Notes: generated from the letters alone by a model not told the origin. DNA of 64,000 nucleotides from Silanimonas sp. (GCA_026005095.1 BPKK01000001.1:1-64000); one strand, 5' to 3'; shown: positions 31,218 to 40,325, counted from the stretch's first letter. Translations and numbers: made by a program.

Positions 31218-31321
31218 GCGGCAACGGCCGTGTGGTACCTGGTAACGTAAGGATAGCGGCCCTGCCGCACCCGCCACGCCAATCGCGCCAGCAGAGCTGC
31301 CGCCACGGGACTCCCGATGGC

Positions 31322-33745
31322 TCAGGCCATGCCATCGGGCCGGGATCGTTTCCGTCCATAGCGATTTTCGAACTCGATAGCGTTGAGCGCCGGCGACATC
31401 AGCCAGCCCTGCATCTCATGGCAGCCGGCGGCCAGCAGCAGCTGGCGCTGCGCCTCGGTTTCCACGCCCTCCGCGGTGACCGACAGGCGCAGAGCGCGAC
31501 CCATCTGGATGATGGCCACCACGATGGCTTCGCTCTCGGCGCTGCCCGGCAGGTCGGCGATGAAGCTACGATCGATCTTGATCCGCTCGATCGGGAAGCG
31601 CTTCAGGTAAGACAGCGACGAGTAGCCGGTGCCGAAGTCGTCGATGGCAAGCCGCACCCCCAGCGCACTCAGGGCGGTGAGGCGGCGCATCGCATCCTCC
31701 ACGTCGGCAATCAGGATCGATTCGGTGAGCTCGAGTTCCAGCGCCTCGCCCGGCAGGGAATGGCGGCGCAGTCCCTCGGCCACGGAATCGACGAAATCAC
31801 TCTGGTGGAACTGCAGGGCCGAGACGTTCACCGCCAGCGGTACGCACAGCCCGGCTCGCCACCAGCGACTCAGTTGAGTCAGGGTCGTCTCCAGCACGAA
31901 ACGTCCGAGCGGAATGATGGCACCGCTCTCCTCGGCCACCGGGATGAACTTCGCCGGCGAGACCTGGCCCAGCTCCGAATCGTTCCAGCGCACCAATGCC
32001 TCTCCACCGATCATCTCACCGCTGGAAAGCAGGAACTTGGGCTGGAAGTGGACTTCGAGTCCGCCCGACTCGAGCGCATGGCGCAGCGCATGGTCGAGCT
32101 TCACCCGCGAGAGCAGGCCGATGTTCATCTGCCGCTGGTAGAAGCGGATGTCGGCCCGCCCACGCTCCTTCACCGCGTACATGGCGCTGTCGGCATTCTT
32201 GGTGAGCTCCTCGGCATCGGTGCCGTCCTCCGGATACATGGCGATGCCGATCGAGACGGTGAGCTGGAAGCGCATATCGTCCACCGGGATCGGCTCGGAG
32301 ATCGCCCGGAGGATGCGGCGGGCCGCAATCTCGGCGCCGGCGGCATCGACATTGGCGAGCAGCACCATGAACTCGTCACCGCCGAGCCGGGCGGCGGTGT
32401 CGATCTGGCGCACGCATTCCTTCAGCCGCTCGGCCACCGTCACCAGCACCCGGTCGCCGAAGGCATGGCCAAGCGAATCGTTGATCTGCTTGAAGCGGTC
32501 CAGATCGATGAACAGCACCGCGAACTTCGCGCGATCGCGCCGGGCGTAGTTGATCGCCATCTCGAAGCGTTCGCGCAGCAGCACCCGGTTCGGTAGCCCG
32601 GTGAGCGGATCGGTGAAGGCCAGCTCCTCGATCCGCCGGCGGGCGGCCATGGCCTCGCTCAGGTCCTTGGCAAAGCCGATGTAGGTGGCCTCACAGCGGG
32701 CCTGTGCCGGCACCCGCACCATCGAGAGCAGGCAGGGATAGGGCTCGCCCTCGCGGCGGCGCGCCCAGAGCTCGCCCTGCCAATAGCCCTGGCGCATCAG
32801 GGCGCGACGCATGGTCTTGAGTTCGCCGCCCAACACCGTGCCGGAGAGCAGCGACCAGGCCGGGCTGCCCTCGATCTCGGCGGCCTCCCAGCCGGTGAGC
32901 CGGGTGAAGGTGGGATTTGCCGCCACCATGCGAAAGCGTGCATCGGTGACAAAAATGGCATCCAGGCTGCTCTCGAACACCTGAGCGGCGAGTTTCAGCC
33001 GAGCCTCATCGGCGAGCCGCTGGGTGATGTCGCGGAAGGAGAACACCCGCCCGATTGGTCGCCCGCGGGCGAACTGCGGCAAGGTGACACGCTCCAGCAC
33101 TTTGCCTGAGCGCAGCACCAGGGTATCGGCGGCCTCCAGCAAAGGGGAATGAGCGATGGCACTCATGCGTTCGGCATAACCCTCAGGATCGCTCATCTGT
33201 TCCCGCATCCAGGCGAAAACGGCCGGATCGTCGCGACGTTCGAGCAAGGCTTCAGGAATGCCCCACAACTCGGCAAATCGCTGGTTGAAGCCGCGGATGC
33301 CCCCCTCCATATCGAGCACCAAAATGCCGTCGGCGGTCGATTCGAGCGTGGCGCGCAGCTCAGCGATGATGTTCTCCAACTGCTGCTCGGCACTGCGCTG
33401 CTCACTGCGATCGACGAGGGCGACGAGGAAACAGGCGCTTCCTCCCTCGATCTGCACCAGGTTGACGCGGCGCTCGACATGGCGGATCTCGCCATCGCCA
33501 CGCTTCACCAGGGTTTCGGAGCGGATGGCGCGGGAGCGGCCGGCGGCCACGTCCTCCCAGAAGAACAGGTCCTGGGAGGTGAAGGCGAAATCCACCACCG
33601 GACGGCCGACGATGTCGGTACGCGGCAGGCCGAGCAGCTCCTCGGCGGCACGGTTGACGGCGACGATGCGAAGATCGACGGCATCCACCAGCCACACGGC
33701 CTCGAGGACGCTCTCGATCAGCGCCTGCGGCAATACGCTCCTCAC
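31322..33745 (-). CDS. PAS-PAS-PAS-GGDEF-EAL cyclic-di-GMP enzyme
   Basis: Composite diguanylate cyclase/phosphodiesterase, 807 residues, no membrane segments. Three PAS-type sensor domains occupy roughly residues 5-120, 125-245 and 250-370. The GGDEF domain follows, with an intact GGDEF at 455-459 and an RxxD inhibitory site at 446-449 exactly five residues before it. The EAL domain (about 550-800) has EAL at 582-584, NVSALQF, ELTESILI, DDFGTGYSS and KIDRSFI, so both activities are possible. The GTG start at 33745 overlaps the HD-GYP stop (GTGA); upstream open frame is a shadow of that gene. Co-translation couples it to a second c-di-GMP hydrolase. Confidence 0.92.
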   Translation of the reverse strand: MRSVLPQALIESVLEAVWLVDAVDLRIVAVNRAAEELLGLPRTDIVGRPVVDFAFTSQDLFFWEDVAAGRSRAIRSETLVKRGDGEIRHVERRVNLVQIEGGSACFLVALVDRSEQRSAEQQLENIIAELRATLESTADGILVLDMEGGIRGFNQRFAELWGIPEALLERRDDPAVFAWMREQMSDPEGYAERMSAIAHSPLLEAADTLVLRSGKVLERVTLPQFARGRPIGRVFSFRDITQRLADEARLKLAAQVFESSLDAIFVTDARFRMVAANPTFTRLTGWEAAEIEGSPAWSLLSGTVLGGELKTMRRALMRQGYWQGELWARRREGEPYPCLLSMVRVPAQARCEATYIGFAKDLSEAMAARRRIEELAFTDPLTGLPNRVLLRERFEMAINYARRDRAKFAVLFIDLDRFKQINDSLGHAFGDRVLVTVAERLKECVRQIDTAARLGGDEFMVLLANVDAAGAEIAARRILRAISEPIPVDDMRFQLTVSIGIAMYPEDGTDAEELTKNADSAMYAVKERGRADIRFYQRQMNIGLLSRVKLDHALRHALESGGLEVHFQPKFLLSSGEMIGGEALVRWNDSELGQVSPAKFIPVAEESGAIIPLGRFVLETTLTQLSRWWRAGLCVPLAVNVSALQFHQSDFVDSVAEGLRRHSLPGEALELELTESILIADVEDAMRRLTALSALGVRLAIDDFGTGYSSLSYLKRFPIERIKIDRSFIADLPGSAESEAIVVAIIQMGRALRLSVTAEGVETEAQRQLLLAAGCHEMQGWLMSPALNAIEFENRYGRKRSRPDGMA

Positions 33746-35133
33746 GCCGGCGGCTCCCGGCGCGGGGCGGCGAGTGATCGCTCGAAGAAGTAGCACATGC
33801 GCTTGCGCGGCGAGAGCCAATCGAACACCGCTCGCGGCAGCTGCACCGGTTTGATCGCGCGCTGAATGCCGATCTCGGGATGCTCCTCGAGGTCGTGCAC
33901 CAGGGCCTCCTCGGGGGTGATGGCCGGATCGTGTACCAGGATGCGCGGTTTCAGCGGCCGATCGGAGTTCACCGAGACGACGATGGCGTAACGCCCATCG
34001 TTGAGCTGCAGCACGGAGCCTGGCGGATAGACACCCATCATGCGAATGAAGGCGGCAAGCACAGTGGCATCGAAAGCCTCGCGCTGGCGGGCGAAGATCA
34101 GGGCCAGCGCGTCGTGCGGCGTGAGCGACTGCGCGGGGTTTCCGGCATTGCAGAGATTGTCGTACTGGTTCACCAGTGCCACCACCCGCGCCAGGGCACT
34201 GATCTGCCCACCCTTTAGGCCCCTGGGATAGCCGCTGCCATCGGCGAACTCGTGGTGCTGGGCGATGACCTCCAACACCTCGTCCGGTAGCTGCATCTTC
34301 CTGCCAATGGTCGCCCCGTGCTGGGCATGCGACTGGAACAACCGGCGCTCGGCAGCCGGGGCATGATCGTCGCGCCAGCGCAGGCGGTCGGGCAGCTCCA
34401 GTTTGCCGATGTCGTGCAGCATGGCCCCCAGCCCCAGCAACCGAAGCCTGGCCTCGTCGAACTTCAGGGCCCGGCCGAGCAGGATCGACAGCACGCTGAC
34501 GTTCATCGGATGCAGAGTGGTTTCCTGCCCCGCCTTCTCGGAGAGGAGACGGATGGCGACGTCCTCCAGGCCGGCGACCTGCCCCACCATCGCCTGCACC
34601 TGGGCCATCGCGAGCTCGCGCGCCTGCTGCGGATTGGCGCGGGCGTTCTGCAGCACGCTGCGCATGTGCCGCGAGGCCTCGCCATACTGCTGTTCGCAGC
34701 GCTCGAGGCTGGCCTGCTGGGCGGCCAGCAAGGCCCTGCGATCCTTGGGGGCGACGCCATGCGCCCCGTCGCCCGCCGCATCGCCCTGCTCCGGCGCGGC
34801 GGCATCCGGCGTCGTACTGGCGACAGACTGAACCCCGTCGTCTCCGCCCCGCACAGCATCGCCCAGCGCTTCCGGCGCCTGGCGCACCGGCACGCCCAGG
34901 GCGGCCCAGGAGGCATCGGCCTCCGGAAGGGCGAGCGGCGGGGCATGGCTGCGCTCCGGCAAATACCACACCCGGGCGAGGCCGAGGGCACGCAGCCGTT
35001 CGATCTGGGCTTCGGACTCGATGAGGAAGGCGCGGGCGGGCAGGTCCGGGAAGTCTTGGTGCCCGTCGAGCTGTACGAACACACCGACGCGCAATTGTCC
35101 TAGCTCGATCAGCGCTCGCGTGGGCTCTGCCAT
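33742..35133 (-). CDS. HD-GYP cyclic-di-GMP phosphodiesterase with DUF3391 N-terminus
   Basis: 463-residue cytosolic protein. The N-terminal DUF3391-like domain (residues 1-65) is followed by a variable Ala/Gly/Asp-rich linker and the HD-GYP domain (about 170-400). Metal-binding and signature residues are present: HD at 240-241 (MLHDIGKLELP), HHE at 293-295 and GYP at 301-303 (DGSGYPRGLKGGQ). It likely hydrolyses c-di-GMP to pGpG/GMP. ATG at 35133 follows a hairpin after tRNA-Leu. It is the first gene of the pair with the PAS-GGDEF-EAL protein. Confidence 0.93.
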   Translation of the reverse strand: MAEPTRALIELGQLRVGVFVQLDGHQDFPDLPARAFLIESEAQIERLRALGLARVWYLPERSHAPPLALPEADASWAALGVPVRQAPEALGDAVRGGDDGVQSVASTTPDAAAPEQGDAAGDGAHGVAPKDRRALLAAQQASLERCEQQYGEASRHMRSVLQNARANPQQARELAMAQVQAMVGQVAGLEDVAIRLLSEKAGQETTLHPMNVSVLSILLGRALKFDEARLRLLGLGAMLHDIGKLELPDRLRWRDDHAPAAERRLFQSHAQHGATIGRKMQLPDEVLEVIAQHHEFADGSGYPRGLKGGQISALARVVALVNQYDNLCNAGNPAQSLTPHDALALIFARQREAFDATVLAAFIRMMGVYPPGSVLQLNDGRYAIVVSVNSDRPLKPRILVHDPAITPEEALVHDLEEHPEIGIQRAIKPVQLPRAVFDWLSPRKRMCYFFERSLAAPRREPPA

Positions 35134-35182
35134 GGCCGTCCTCGTGATGGCCCGCCAAGCCTGAACGCTGGCTCTTCATGTT

Positions 35183-35203
35183 GCAAGTGCAGCATGCACT
35201 TGC
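35183..35203. repeat. Inverted repeat upstream of the HD-GYP gene
   Basis: Perfect nine-base arms (gcaagtgca / tgcacttgc) around a three-base centre, 50 bp upstream of the HD-GYP start and about 47 bp after tRNA-Leu. It could be the tRNA terminator stem (no T-run) or an operator for the c-di-GMP operon. Confidence 0.45.
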
Positions 35204-35249
35204 CCGTGATGCCGCACGCAGTTTCTCAGGAAACGGACGGCCTCGTTCC

Positions 35250-35336
35250 TGGTGCCCGGGGCGGGACTCGAACCCGCACGGCCTCGCAGCCGGGGGAGTT
35301 TAAGTCCCCTGTGTCTACCGGTTTCACCACCCGGGC
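35250..35336 (-). tRNA. tRNA-Leu (anticodon TAA)
   Basis: 87-nt type II tRNA with encoded CCA. The 5' end GCCCGGGTGG pairs with CCCGGGC before ACCA, the anticodon loop is ACTTAAACT with TAA central, the variable arm is long and the T loop GGTTCGAGTCC is intact. It matches the leuZ position downstream of glyW-cysT in enterics. Confidence 0.97.
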
Positions 35337-35357
35337 ATGACGCTCATTCTACGAGCG

Positions 35358-35384
35358 AAAAAAAACCGCGCTCGCGCGCGGTTT
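35358..35384 (-). terminator. Intrinsic terminator between tRNA-Cys and tRNA-Leu
   Basis: On the minus strand a stem aaaccgcg / cgcggttt with a six-base loop is followed by eight T residues (35365-35358). This is a textbook Rho-independent terminator, placed after tRNA-Cys and before tRNA-Leu, so tRNA-Leu may need its own promoter or readthrough. Confidence 0.8.
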
Positions 35385-35387
35385 CGA

Positions 35388-35461
35388 TGGAGGCCTGGGT
35401 CGGAATTGAACCGGCGTACGCGGATTTGCAGTCCGCTGCATGACCACTCTGCCACCAGGCC
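35388..35461 (-). tRNA. tRNA-Cys (anticodon GCA)
   Basis: 74-nt tRNA with encoded CCA. The acceptor GGCCTGG pairs with CCAGGCC, the discriminator is U73 as expected for tRNA-Cys, the anticodon loop reads CTGCAAA with GCA central and the T loop is GGTTCAATTCC. Confidence 0.97.
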
Positions 35462-35473
35462 CTGCCGAAACGA

Positions 35474-35499
35474 CAAGACCCCGGCGAACCGAGGTCTTG
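35474..35499 (-). terminator. Stem-loop with TTCG loop between tRNA-Gly and tRNA-Cys
   Basis: On the minus strand an 11-bp stem (one G-T wobble) closes a TTCG tetraloop, followed by a weak T-containing tail. It may act as an attenuator or as a processing signal that separates the two tRNAs. Confidence 0.5.
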
Positions 35500-35507
35500 G
35501 AATCGAG

Positions 35508-35583
<76 letters not shown>

Positions 35584-35658
35584 ACCGGAGACGCGCATTA
35601 TGGGCATTTCACGGAGGATGTCAACACCTCGATGCCGCTCGCAGCGCCTGCCCTGCCC

Positions 35659-36243
35659 TCACGAGCGGCCCTCGCGGGCCAGCGAAGGCCAGGCGGCACG
35701 CAGGTAGTCGAAGCCCGACCACAGGGTGAGCGCGGCGGCCAGCGCCAGCAGCCATTCGCCGATCCACTGCGCCGGCACGGGCGGCAGCCCAGGCCCCAGT
35801 GGCAGGGTGGGGCCGATCAGAAGACCGACGATGGCCACCATCTGCACGATGGTCTTGATCTTGCCCACCCAGGCCACGGCGACCAGGCCGCGGGCACCGA
35901 TGCCGGCCATCCACTCGCGCAGGGCGGAGATGGTGATCTCACGACCGACGATGATCGCCGAGAGCAGCGCCAGCCAAGGCGTGGGTTCGCGCTGCACGAC
36001 GATGAACAGCGCCGTGGCGACGGCGAGTTTGTCGGCCACCGGGTCGAGGAAAGCACCGAAGGCCGAGTACATGTTCCAACGCCTGGCGATCCAGCCGTCC
36101 AGCCAATCGGTGAGGGCGCCGATGCTAAAGACGAGGGCGGCCCAGAGCCTGGCGTGTTCGAGCGGGGCGTAGAACACCAGCACCATCACCGGGATCAGCA
36201 CGATCCGGAACAGGGTGAGCACGGTGGGGATGGTGAGGATCAA
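35659..36243 (-). CDS. pgsA: CDP-diacylglycerol-glycerol-3-phosphate 3-phosphatidyltransferase
   Basis: Inner-membrane enzyme making phosphatidylglycerophosphate, the precursor of phosphatidylglycerol and cardiolipin. It has 194 residues with several membrane helices. The CDP-alcohol phosphotransferase motif D-G-x2-A-R-x8-G-x3-D-x3-D is complete (DWLDGWIARRWNMYSAFG, then AFLDPVADK). The start is TTG at 36243: the product aligns from MILTIPTVLTLFRI, and no ATG lies in frame nearby upstream without entering uvrC. That TTG overlaps the uvrC TGA (TTGA), so translation is probably coupled. The uvrC-pgsA-tRNA order is conserved. Confidence 0.95.
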   Translation of the reverse strand: MILTIPTVLTLFRIVLIPVMVLVFYAPLEHARLWAALVFSIGALTDWLDGWIARRWNMYSAFGAFLDPVADKLAVATALFIVVQREPTPWLALLSAIIVGREITISALREWMAGIGARGLVAVAWVGKIKTIVQMVAIVGLLIGPTLPLGPGLPPVPAQWIGEWLLALAAALTLWSGFDYLRAAWPSLAREGRS

Positions 36244-38096
36244 ACGCGGGCTCCTTCGCCGTCGTCGTCGGGCAAGCCGTGAAGAAAAGCATAGATGCGC
36301 CGGGCGATGGCCGCACTCACGCCCTCGACCCGGGCGATCTCCTCGACCCCCGCCTCCTTGAGGCCGGCAAGCCCGCCGAAGTGCTTGAGCAGGGCCTGAC
36401 GGCGGCGCGGTCCGACGCCGGGAATATCTTCCAGCCGGCTGGTATCGCGGGCCTTCTGCCGGCGCCGGCGATGGCCGGTGATGGCGAAGCGGTGGGCCTC
36501 ATCGCGGATCTGCTGGATCAGCTGCAGCCCCGGCGAGGTGGCACCGGGCCGCAGCTCGCGGCCATCGGGGAAGACGAGGCGCTCCTCGCCGGCGCGGCGC
36601 TCCTCGCCCTTGGCCACACCGATGATGGTCACGCCCTCCACGCCCAGCTCACGCAGCACTTCGAGCGCCCGGGCGAGTTGGCCCTTGCCGCCATCGATGA
36701 GCAGCAGATCGGGCAGCACGCCCTCCTCCATCCCGCGGCGGAAGCGCCGCGACAGGGCCTGCTGCATAGCAGCGTAATCGTCGCCAGGCTCGATGCCGCT
36801 GATGTTGTAGCGCCGATACTGCCCGGGGATAGCGCCCTCGGGACCGAACACCACGTTACTGGCGACGGTGGCCTCGCCGAGCGTATGGCTAATGTCGAAA
36901 CACTCGATGCGTGCCGGCGGCGCGGGCAGGCCGAGCAGGGCCTCGAGGTCCTCGAGCCGGGCCTGCTGGCTGGCGCGACTGGCCTGCTCGGTGGCGAGGG
37001 CGAGCGTGGCATTGCGACGGGCGATCTCGAGATAGCGGGCGCGGTCGCCGCGCACCCGCACCCGGATCTGTACTGCATGGCCAGCCTGCTGCGACAGGGC
37101 TTCGGCAAGCGTGTCGAGCTCCTCGGGCTCATGGCTCAGCACGATCTCGCGCGGCACCCTGCGACCTCCATAGTGCTGGGCGAGGAAGGCCCCAAGCACC
37201 TCGGCCGCGTCCACGTCCTGTTCGACCCGCATGGTATGCGCCTGGGTGCCGAGGTTCATGCCATCGCGGAAGCTCAGCACCACCATGGCGGCGAGGCCGG
37301 CCTCGAGCACGCAGGCGACCACGTCGAGCTCGGCGCGGTCGCCGTCGACGTACTGCCGCGCCTGCACCTTGCGGATGGCGGCGATCTGATCGCGTAGCGC
37401 AGCGGCAGTCTCGAAGTCGAGCGCCTGCGCCGCCGCATCCATGGCCTGACCGAGTTCACCCACCACCTCGTCGCTTCGCCCCTCGAGGAACAGCGCCACA
37501 CGGCGCACGGCATCACGGTATTCCGCCTCCCCCACCAGGCCGACGCAGGGCGCACTGCAGCGGCCGATCTGGTGCTGCAGGCAGGGCCGGGTGCGGTTGC
37601 GGAACACGCTGTCCTCGCAGGTGCGCAGGCGGAACAGCTTGGACATCAGATCCAGGGTGTCGCGTACCGCGAAGGTGCCGGGATAGGGACCGAAGTAGCG
37701 GCCGGGCCGGGAACGCCCGCCACGGTGGTAGACCAGGCGCGGCCACGCCTCCTGCGTCAGCAGCAGGTAGGGGTAGCTCTTGTCGTCGCGCATCAGGATG
37801 TTGAAGCGCGGCTTCAGGGCCTTGATCAGCTGGTTCTCGAGGATCAGGGCCTCGGCGGCGGTGCGCGTGGCGGTGACCTCGATGCGGGCGATGCGCGCCA
37901 CCATCAGGGCGATGCGCGGACCATGCTGCTTGGAAAAATAGCTGGAGACGCGCTTGCGCAGGTTGGCGGCCTTGCCGACATAGAGCACGCCGCCCCCGGC
38001 ATCGAACATGCGGTAGACGCCGGGCTCGGTGGTGAGGCCGCGGGCGAAGGCGCGGCCATCGAAAGGCGCGGACCCGGGCACAGGCTCCCCGGTCAT
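36240..38096 (-). CDS. uvrC: Excinuclease ABC subunit C
   Basis: Dual-incision nuclease of nucleotide excision repair, acting with UvrA and UvrB. ATG 38096 (MTGEPVPGSAPFDG) gives 618 residues. Domains in order: GIY-YIG nuclease (residues ~20-110; GVYRMFDAGGGVLYVGKA), UvrB-interacting UVR motif (~205-240), RNase H-like nuclease with ECFDISHTLGE and LLIDGGKGQLARA, and C-terminal helix-hairpin-helix pair (IPGVGPRRRQALLKHFGG). Long in-frame sequence upstream of this ATG is a shadow of the NHL-repeat gene. ATGA overlap joins it to that upstream gene, and a TTGA overlap to pgsA. Confidence 0.97.
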   Translation of the reverse strand: MTGEPVPGSAPFDGRAFARGLTTEPGVYRMFDAGGGVLYVGKAANLRKRVSSYFSKQHGPRIALMVARIARIEVTATRTAAEALILENQLIKALKPRFNILMRDDKSYPYLLLTQEAWPRLVYHRGGRSRPGRYFGPYPGTFAVRDTLDLMSKLFRLRTCEDSVFRNRTRPCLQHQIGRCSAPCVGLVGEAEYRDAVRRVALFLEGRSDEVVGELGQAMDAAAQALDFETAAALRDQIAAIRKVQARQYVDGDRAELDVVACVLEAGLAAMVVLSFRDGMNLGTQAHTMRVEQDVDAAEVLGAFLAQHYGGRRVPREIVLSHEPEELDTLAEALSQQAGHAVQIRVRVRGDRARYLEIARRNATLALATEQASRASQQARLEDLEALLGLPAPPARIECFDISHTLGEATVASNVVFGPEGAIPGQYRRYNISGIEPGDDYAAMQQALSRRFRRGMEEGVLPDLLLIDGGKGQLARALEVLRELGVEGVTIIGVAKGEERRAGEERLVFPDGRELRPGATSPGLQLIQQIRDEAHRFAITGHRRRRQKARDTSRLEDIPGVGPRRRQALLKHFGGLAGLKEAGVEEIARVEGVSAAIARRIYAFLHGLPDDDGEGARV

Positions 38097-39532
38097 TCCC
38101 CCACCGCAAGCCGCCGCAACTCGCCGCTGCCGGAATCGAAACGCCAGACGAGGTGGCTGCCGGCATCGGCGATCCACAGGCTGTCCTCGTGGGCGGCGAG
38201 CGCCAGCGGCTGGCCGAGCGGCATCGGTAGCTCGACGGTGGACAGGGCGTGATGGCGAAAGACGTGCCGGCGCAGTACGCCATTGCCGGTGTCGGCGATC
38301 CACAGCCCGAGGCCGTCGGCTGCCAGGGCAAGGCCGCCGGGATGCTGCATGAGCGCCGTACGGCTGCCGCCATCCTTCAGCCCGAACTCGAACAGGCCGC
38401 GCCCGAACAGGGTGCGCACCGTGCCGTTGGAAAGACGCACCTGGCGCAGGGCGGAGGCCGAGGCATCGAGCACCCAGGCAAGATCGCCCTGGGCGACGAT
38501 GGCCGAGGGCTGGGCGAAGCGCGCCTCGTCCGGACCGCCATCCTCCTCGCCGAGGCTGCCCTGTCCGGCCACGCGCCGCAGCTCGTTGCGTCCGAGTTCG
38601 AAGGCCCAGAGCTGGTGACCGGAGGCCATGGTGATGAGGAGGGCATTGCCGGCAAACGCCAGACCCCGGGGGCGGTCGAGCGCGGTGTCGCGGGGCTGCT
38701 GGACGATGCCGGGCACAGGATCGCCGCAGCGGCCATTGCCGAGCAGGGTCTCGACCTCGCCGGTGCGCACATTGATACGGCGGATGGCGTGGTTGCCGGA
38801 ATCGGCCACGTAGAGCCGGTCCTGCAGCAGCACCATGGCCGTCGGGGCGTTGAAGCCGGCGATGTCGGCAAGGCCATCGACGAAATCGCGGTTGCCGGTA
38901 CCGATGCGGCGCAACACTCGGCCCTCGTGGGTGCATTCGAGGATGCGGTGATGGCCGGTATCGGCCACGTAGAGCCGCGAGGGGGTGGCGAGCAGGCCGC
39001 CGGGCGAGTCGAGGGCCGCCCCCTCCCCGGCGGCATCGAGGCGCGGCGTCTCCGCCACCCCGGGGGAGCGCAGGAAGTTGGCATCCACCTGCGCCTCGAG
39101 CGCCGAATGCAGGGCCTCCAACTCGCGGTCGCCGACGAAGCGCCCGCACTCGTTGCCTTCGGGATCGAGCAGCACCACGGTGGGCCAGGCGCCGATCTCA
39201 TAGTGCTGCCAGGCCGCCCAGTCGCGGTCGTTGGCGAGCGGCACGGCAAGGCCGCTGTGGCGCAGCGCCGGCAGGGCCACGGCGCCGTCGCGCTCGTAAT
39301 CGAACTTCGGCACGTGCACGGCCACCACATGGGCGGTCTCGCGGTAGCGCGCCTGCAGCGGCACCAGGGCCTGTAGCAGGTTCAGACAGTGCGCGGAGCC
39401 GGCATTCCAGAACACCAGCAGCAGGGGGTGGCCACGCAGGGCGGCAAGACGCAGCGGCGGGGTGTTCAGCCAGTTCAGGCTGGCATCGAGTTCCGGGGCA
39501 AGGCGGAGGCGTGGGGCCGAGGTGGAAGCCAT
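38093..39532 (-). CDS. Thioredoxin-fold / NHL-repeat protein with degenerate active site
   Basis: 479-residue soluble protein resembling NHLRC2: an N-terminal thioredoxin-like domain (residues ~10-165) and an NHL/SMP-30-like beta-propeller of about six repeats (~185-470), each with patterns such as LYVADTGHHRI, LYVADSGNHAIRR and LWIADTGNGVLRR. At the thioredoxin site the sequence is FWNAGSAHCLNLL, so the CxxC motif becomes S46-A-H-C49 and the first catalytic Cys is missing. There is no signal peptide. The real start is ATG 39532 (MASTSAPRLRLAP). It is 28 bp after kdsB and overlaps uvrC by ATGA. Role unknown. Confidence 0.88.
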   Translation of the reverse strand: MASTSAPRLRLAPELDASLNWLNTPPLRLAALRGHPLLLVFWNAGSAHCLNLLQALVPLQARYRETAHVVAVHVPKFDYERDGAVALPALRHSGLAVPLANDRDWAAWQHYEIGAWPTVVLLDPEGNECGRFVGDRELEALHSALEAQVDANFLRSPGVAETPRLDAAGEGAALDSPGGLLATPSRLYVADTGHHRILECTHEGRVLRRIGTGNRDFVDGLADIAGFNAPTAMVLLQDRLYVADSGNHAIRRINVRTGEVETLLGNGRCGDPVPGIVQQPRDTALDRPRGLAFAGNALLITMASGHQLWAFELGRNELRRVAGQGSLGEEDGGPDEARFAQPSAIVAQGDLAWVLDASASALRQVRLSNGTVRTLFGRGLFEFGLKDGGSRTALMQHPGGLALAADGLGLWIADTGNGVLRRHVFRHHALSTVELPMPLGQPLALAAHEDSLWIADAGSHLVWRFDSGSGELRRLAVGE

Positions 39533-39560
39533 GGCGGGCCGGCGTGGGGGTAGGCCTGGA

Positions 39561-40325
39561 TTATGCGGCGTGCCATGCGGCTTCGGCACGCTGCAGGTCT
39601 TCCTCGGTATCGATGCCCGGCGGGAAGGGCTCGGGTGCCAGAGCCACGGCGATACGCTGCCCGGCCTCGAGCACGCGCAGCTGCTCCAGTGCCTCCAGCC
39701 GCTCCAGCGGTGAAACCGGCAGGGCGCTGATGGTGGCAAGGAAGCCGGCCCGGTAGGCATACATGCCGATGTGCCGCAGACAGGGCGATTCGGGCGCACT
39801 GACACGGTCTATGGCATAGCGGTCGCGGTGCCAGGGAATCGGCGCGCGGCTGAAGTACAGCGCGTGCCCGGTGCCGTCCACCACCACCTTCACGACGTTC
39901 GGATCGAACAGCGTGGCGCTGTCGGTGATCGGCGTGGCCAGCGTGGCCATGGGTGCCGGACTGGCCGCCAGCGCCGCTGCCACCGCGTGTAGGGCCGAGA
40001 CCGGGGCGAAGGGTTCATCGCCCTGCAGGTTCACCACGATAGTCTCAGCCGGCCAACCGCGCTGCGCCGCGCACTCGGCCAGACGGTCGGTGCCGGAGGG
40101 ATGGTTCGGGCGGGTGAGGCAGACCGCCACGCCAAGGCCGGCAACGGCCTCGGCGATGCGCGCATCGTCGGTGGCGAGCACTACCTCAGCCGCCCCGGCG
40201 GCCAGGGCCCGCCGCGCCACATGGCGCACGATCGGCTCGCCGCCGAGCAGGCGCAATGGCTTGCCCGGCAGGCGCGAGGCAGCGAAACGGGCGGGAATGG
40301 CGACGATGAATTCAGGGATCGACAT
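39561..40325 (-). CDS. kdsB: 3-deoxy-manno-octulosonate cytidylyltransferase
   Basis: Activates Kdo to CMP-Kdo for LPS inner-core synthesis. ATG 40325 ([24 protein letters not shown]) gives 254 residues. The nucleotide-binding N-terminus [15 protein letters not shown] is followed by [21 protein letters not shown] and the C-terminal [12 protein letters not shown]. The start overlaps the lpxK 3' end by 14 bp. LpxK and MsbA lie directly upstream on the same strand, giving an LPS-assembly cluster. Confidence 0.97.
   Translation of the reverse strand: MSIPEFIVAIPARFAASRLPGKPLRLLGGEPIVRHVARRALAAGAAEVVLATDDARIAEAVAGLGVAVCLTRPNHPSGTDRLAECAAQRGWPAETIVVNLQGDEPFAPVSALHAVAAALAASPAPMATLATPITDSATLFDPNVVKVVVDGTGHALYFSRAPIPWHRDRYAIDRVSAPESPCLRHIGMYAYRAGFLATISALPVSPLERLEALEQLRVLEAGQRIAVALAPEPFPPGIDTEEDLQRAEAAWHAA

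Noticed and set aside
31322-35179. 1285-codon open frame including the GGDEF-EAL protein
   Set aside because: The upstream part is out of frame with the true HD-GYP gene and has shadow composition; the coupled GTG at 33745 explains the real start.
36240-39149. 969-codon fused open frame ending in UvrC
   Set aside because: The first 351 codons are a shadow of the NHL-repeat gene; UvrC begins at ATG 38096, overlapping that gene by ATGA.
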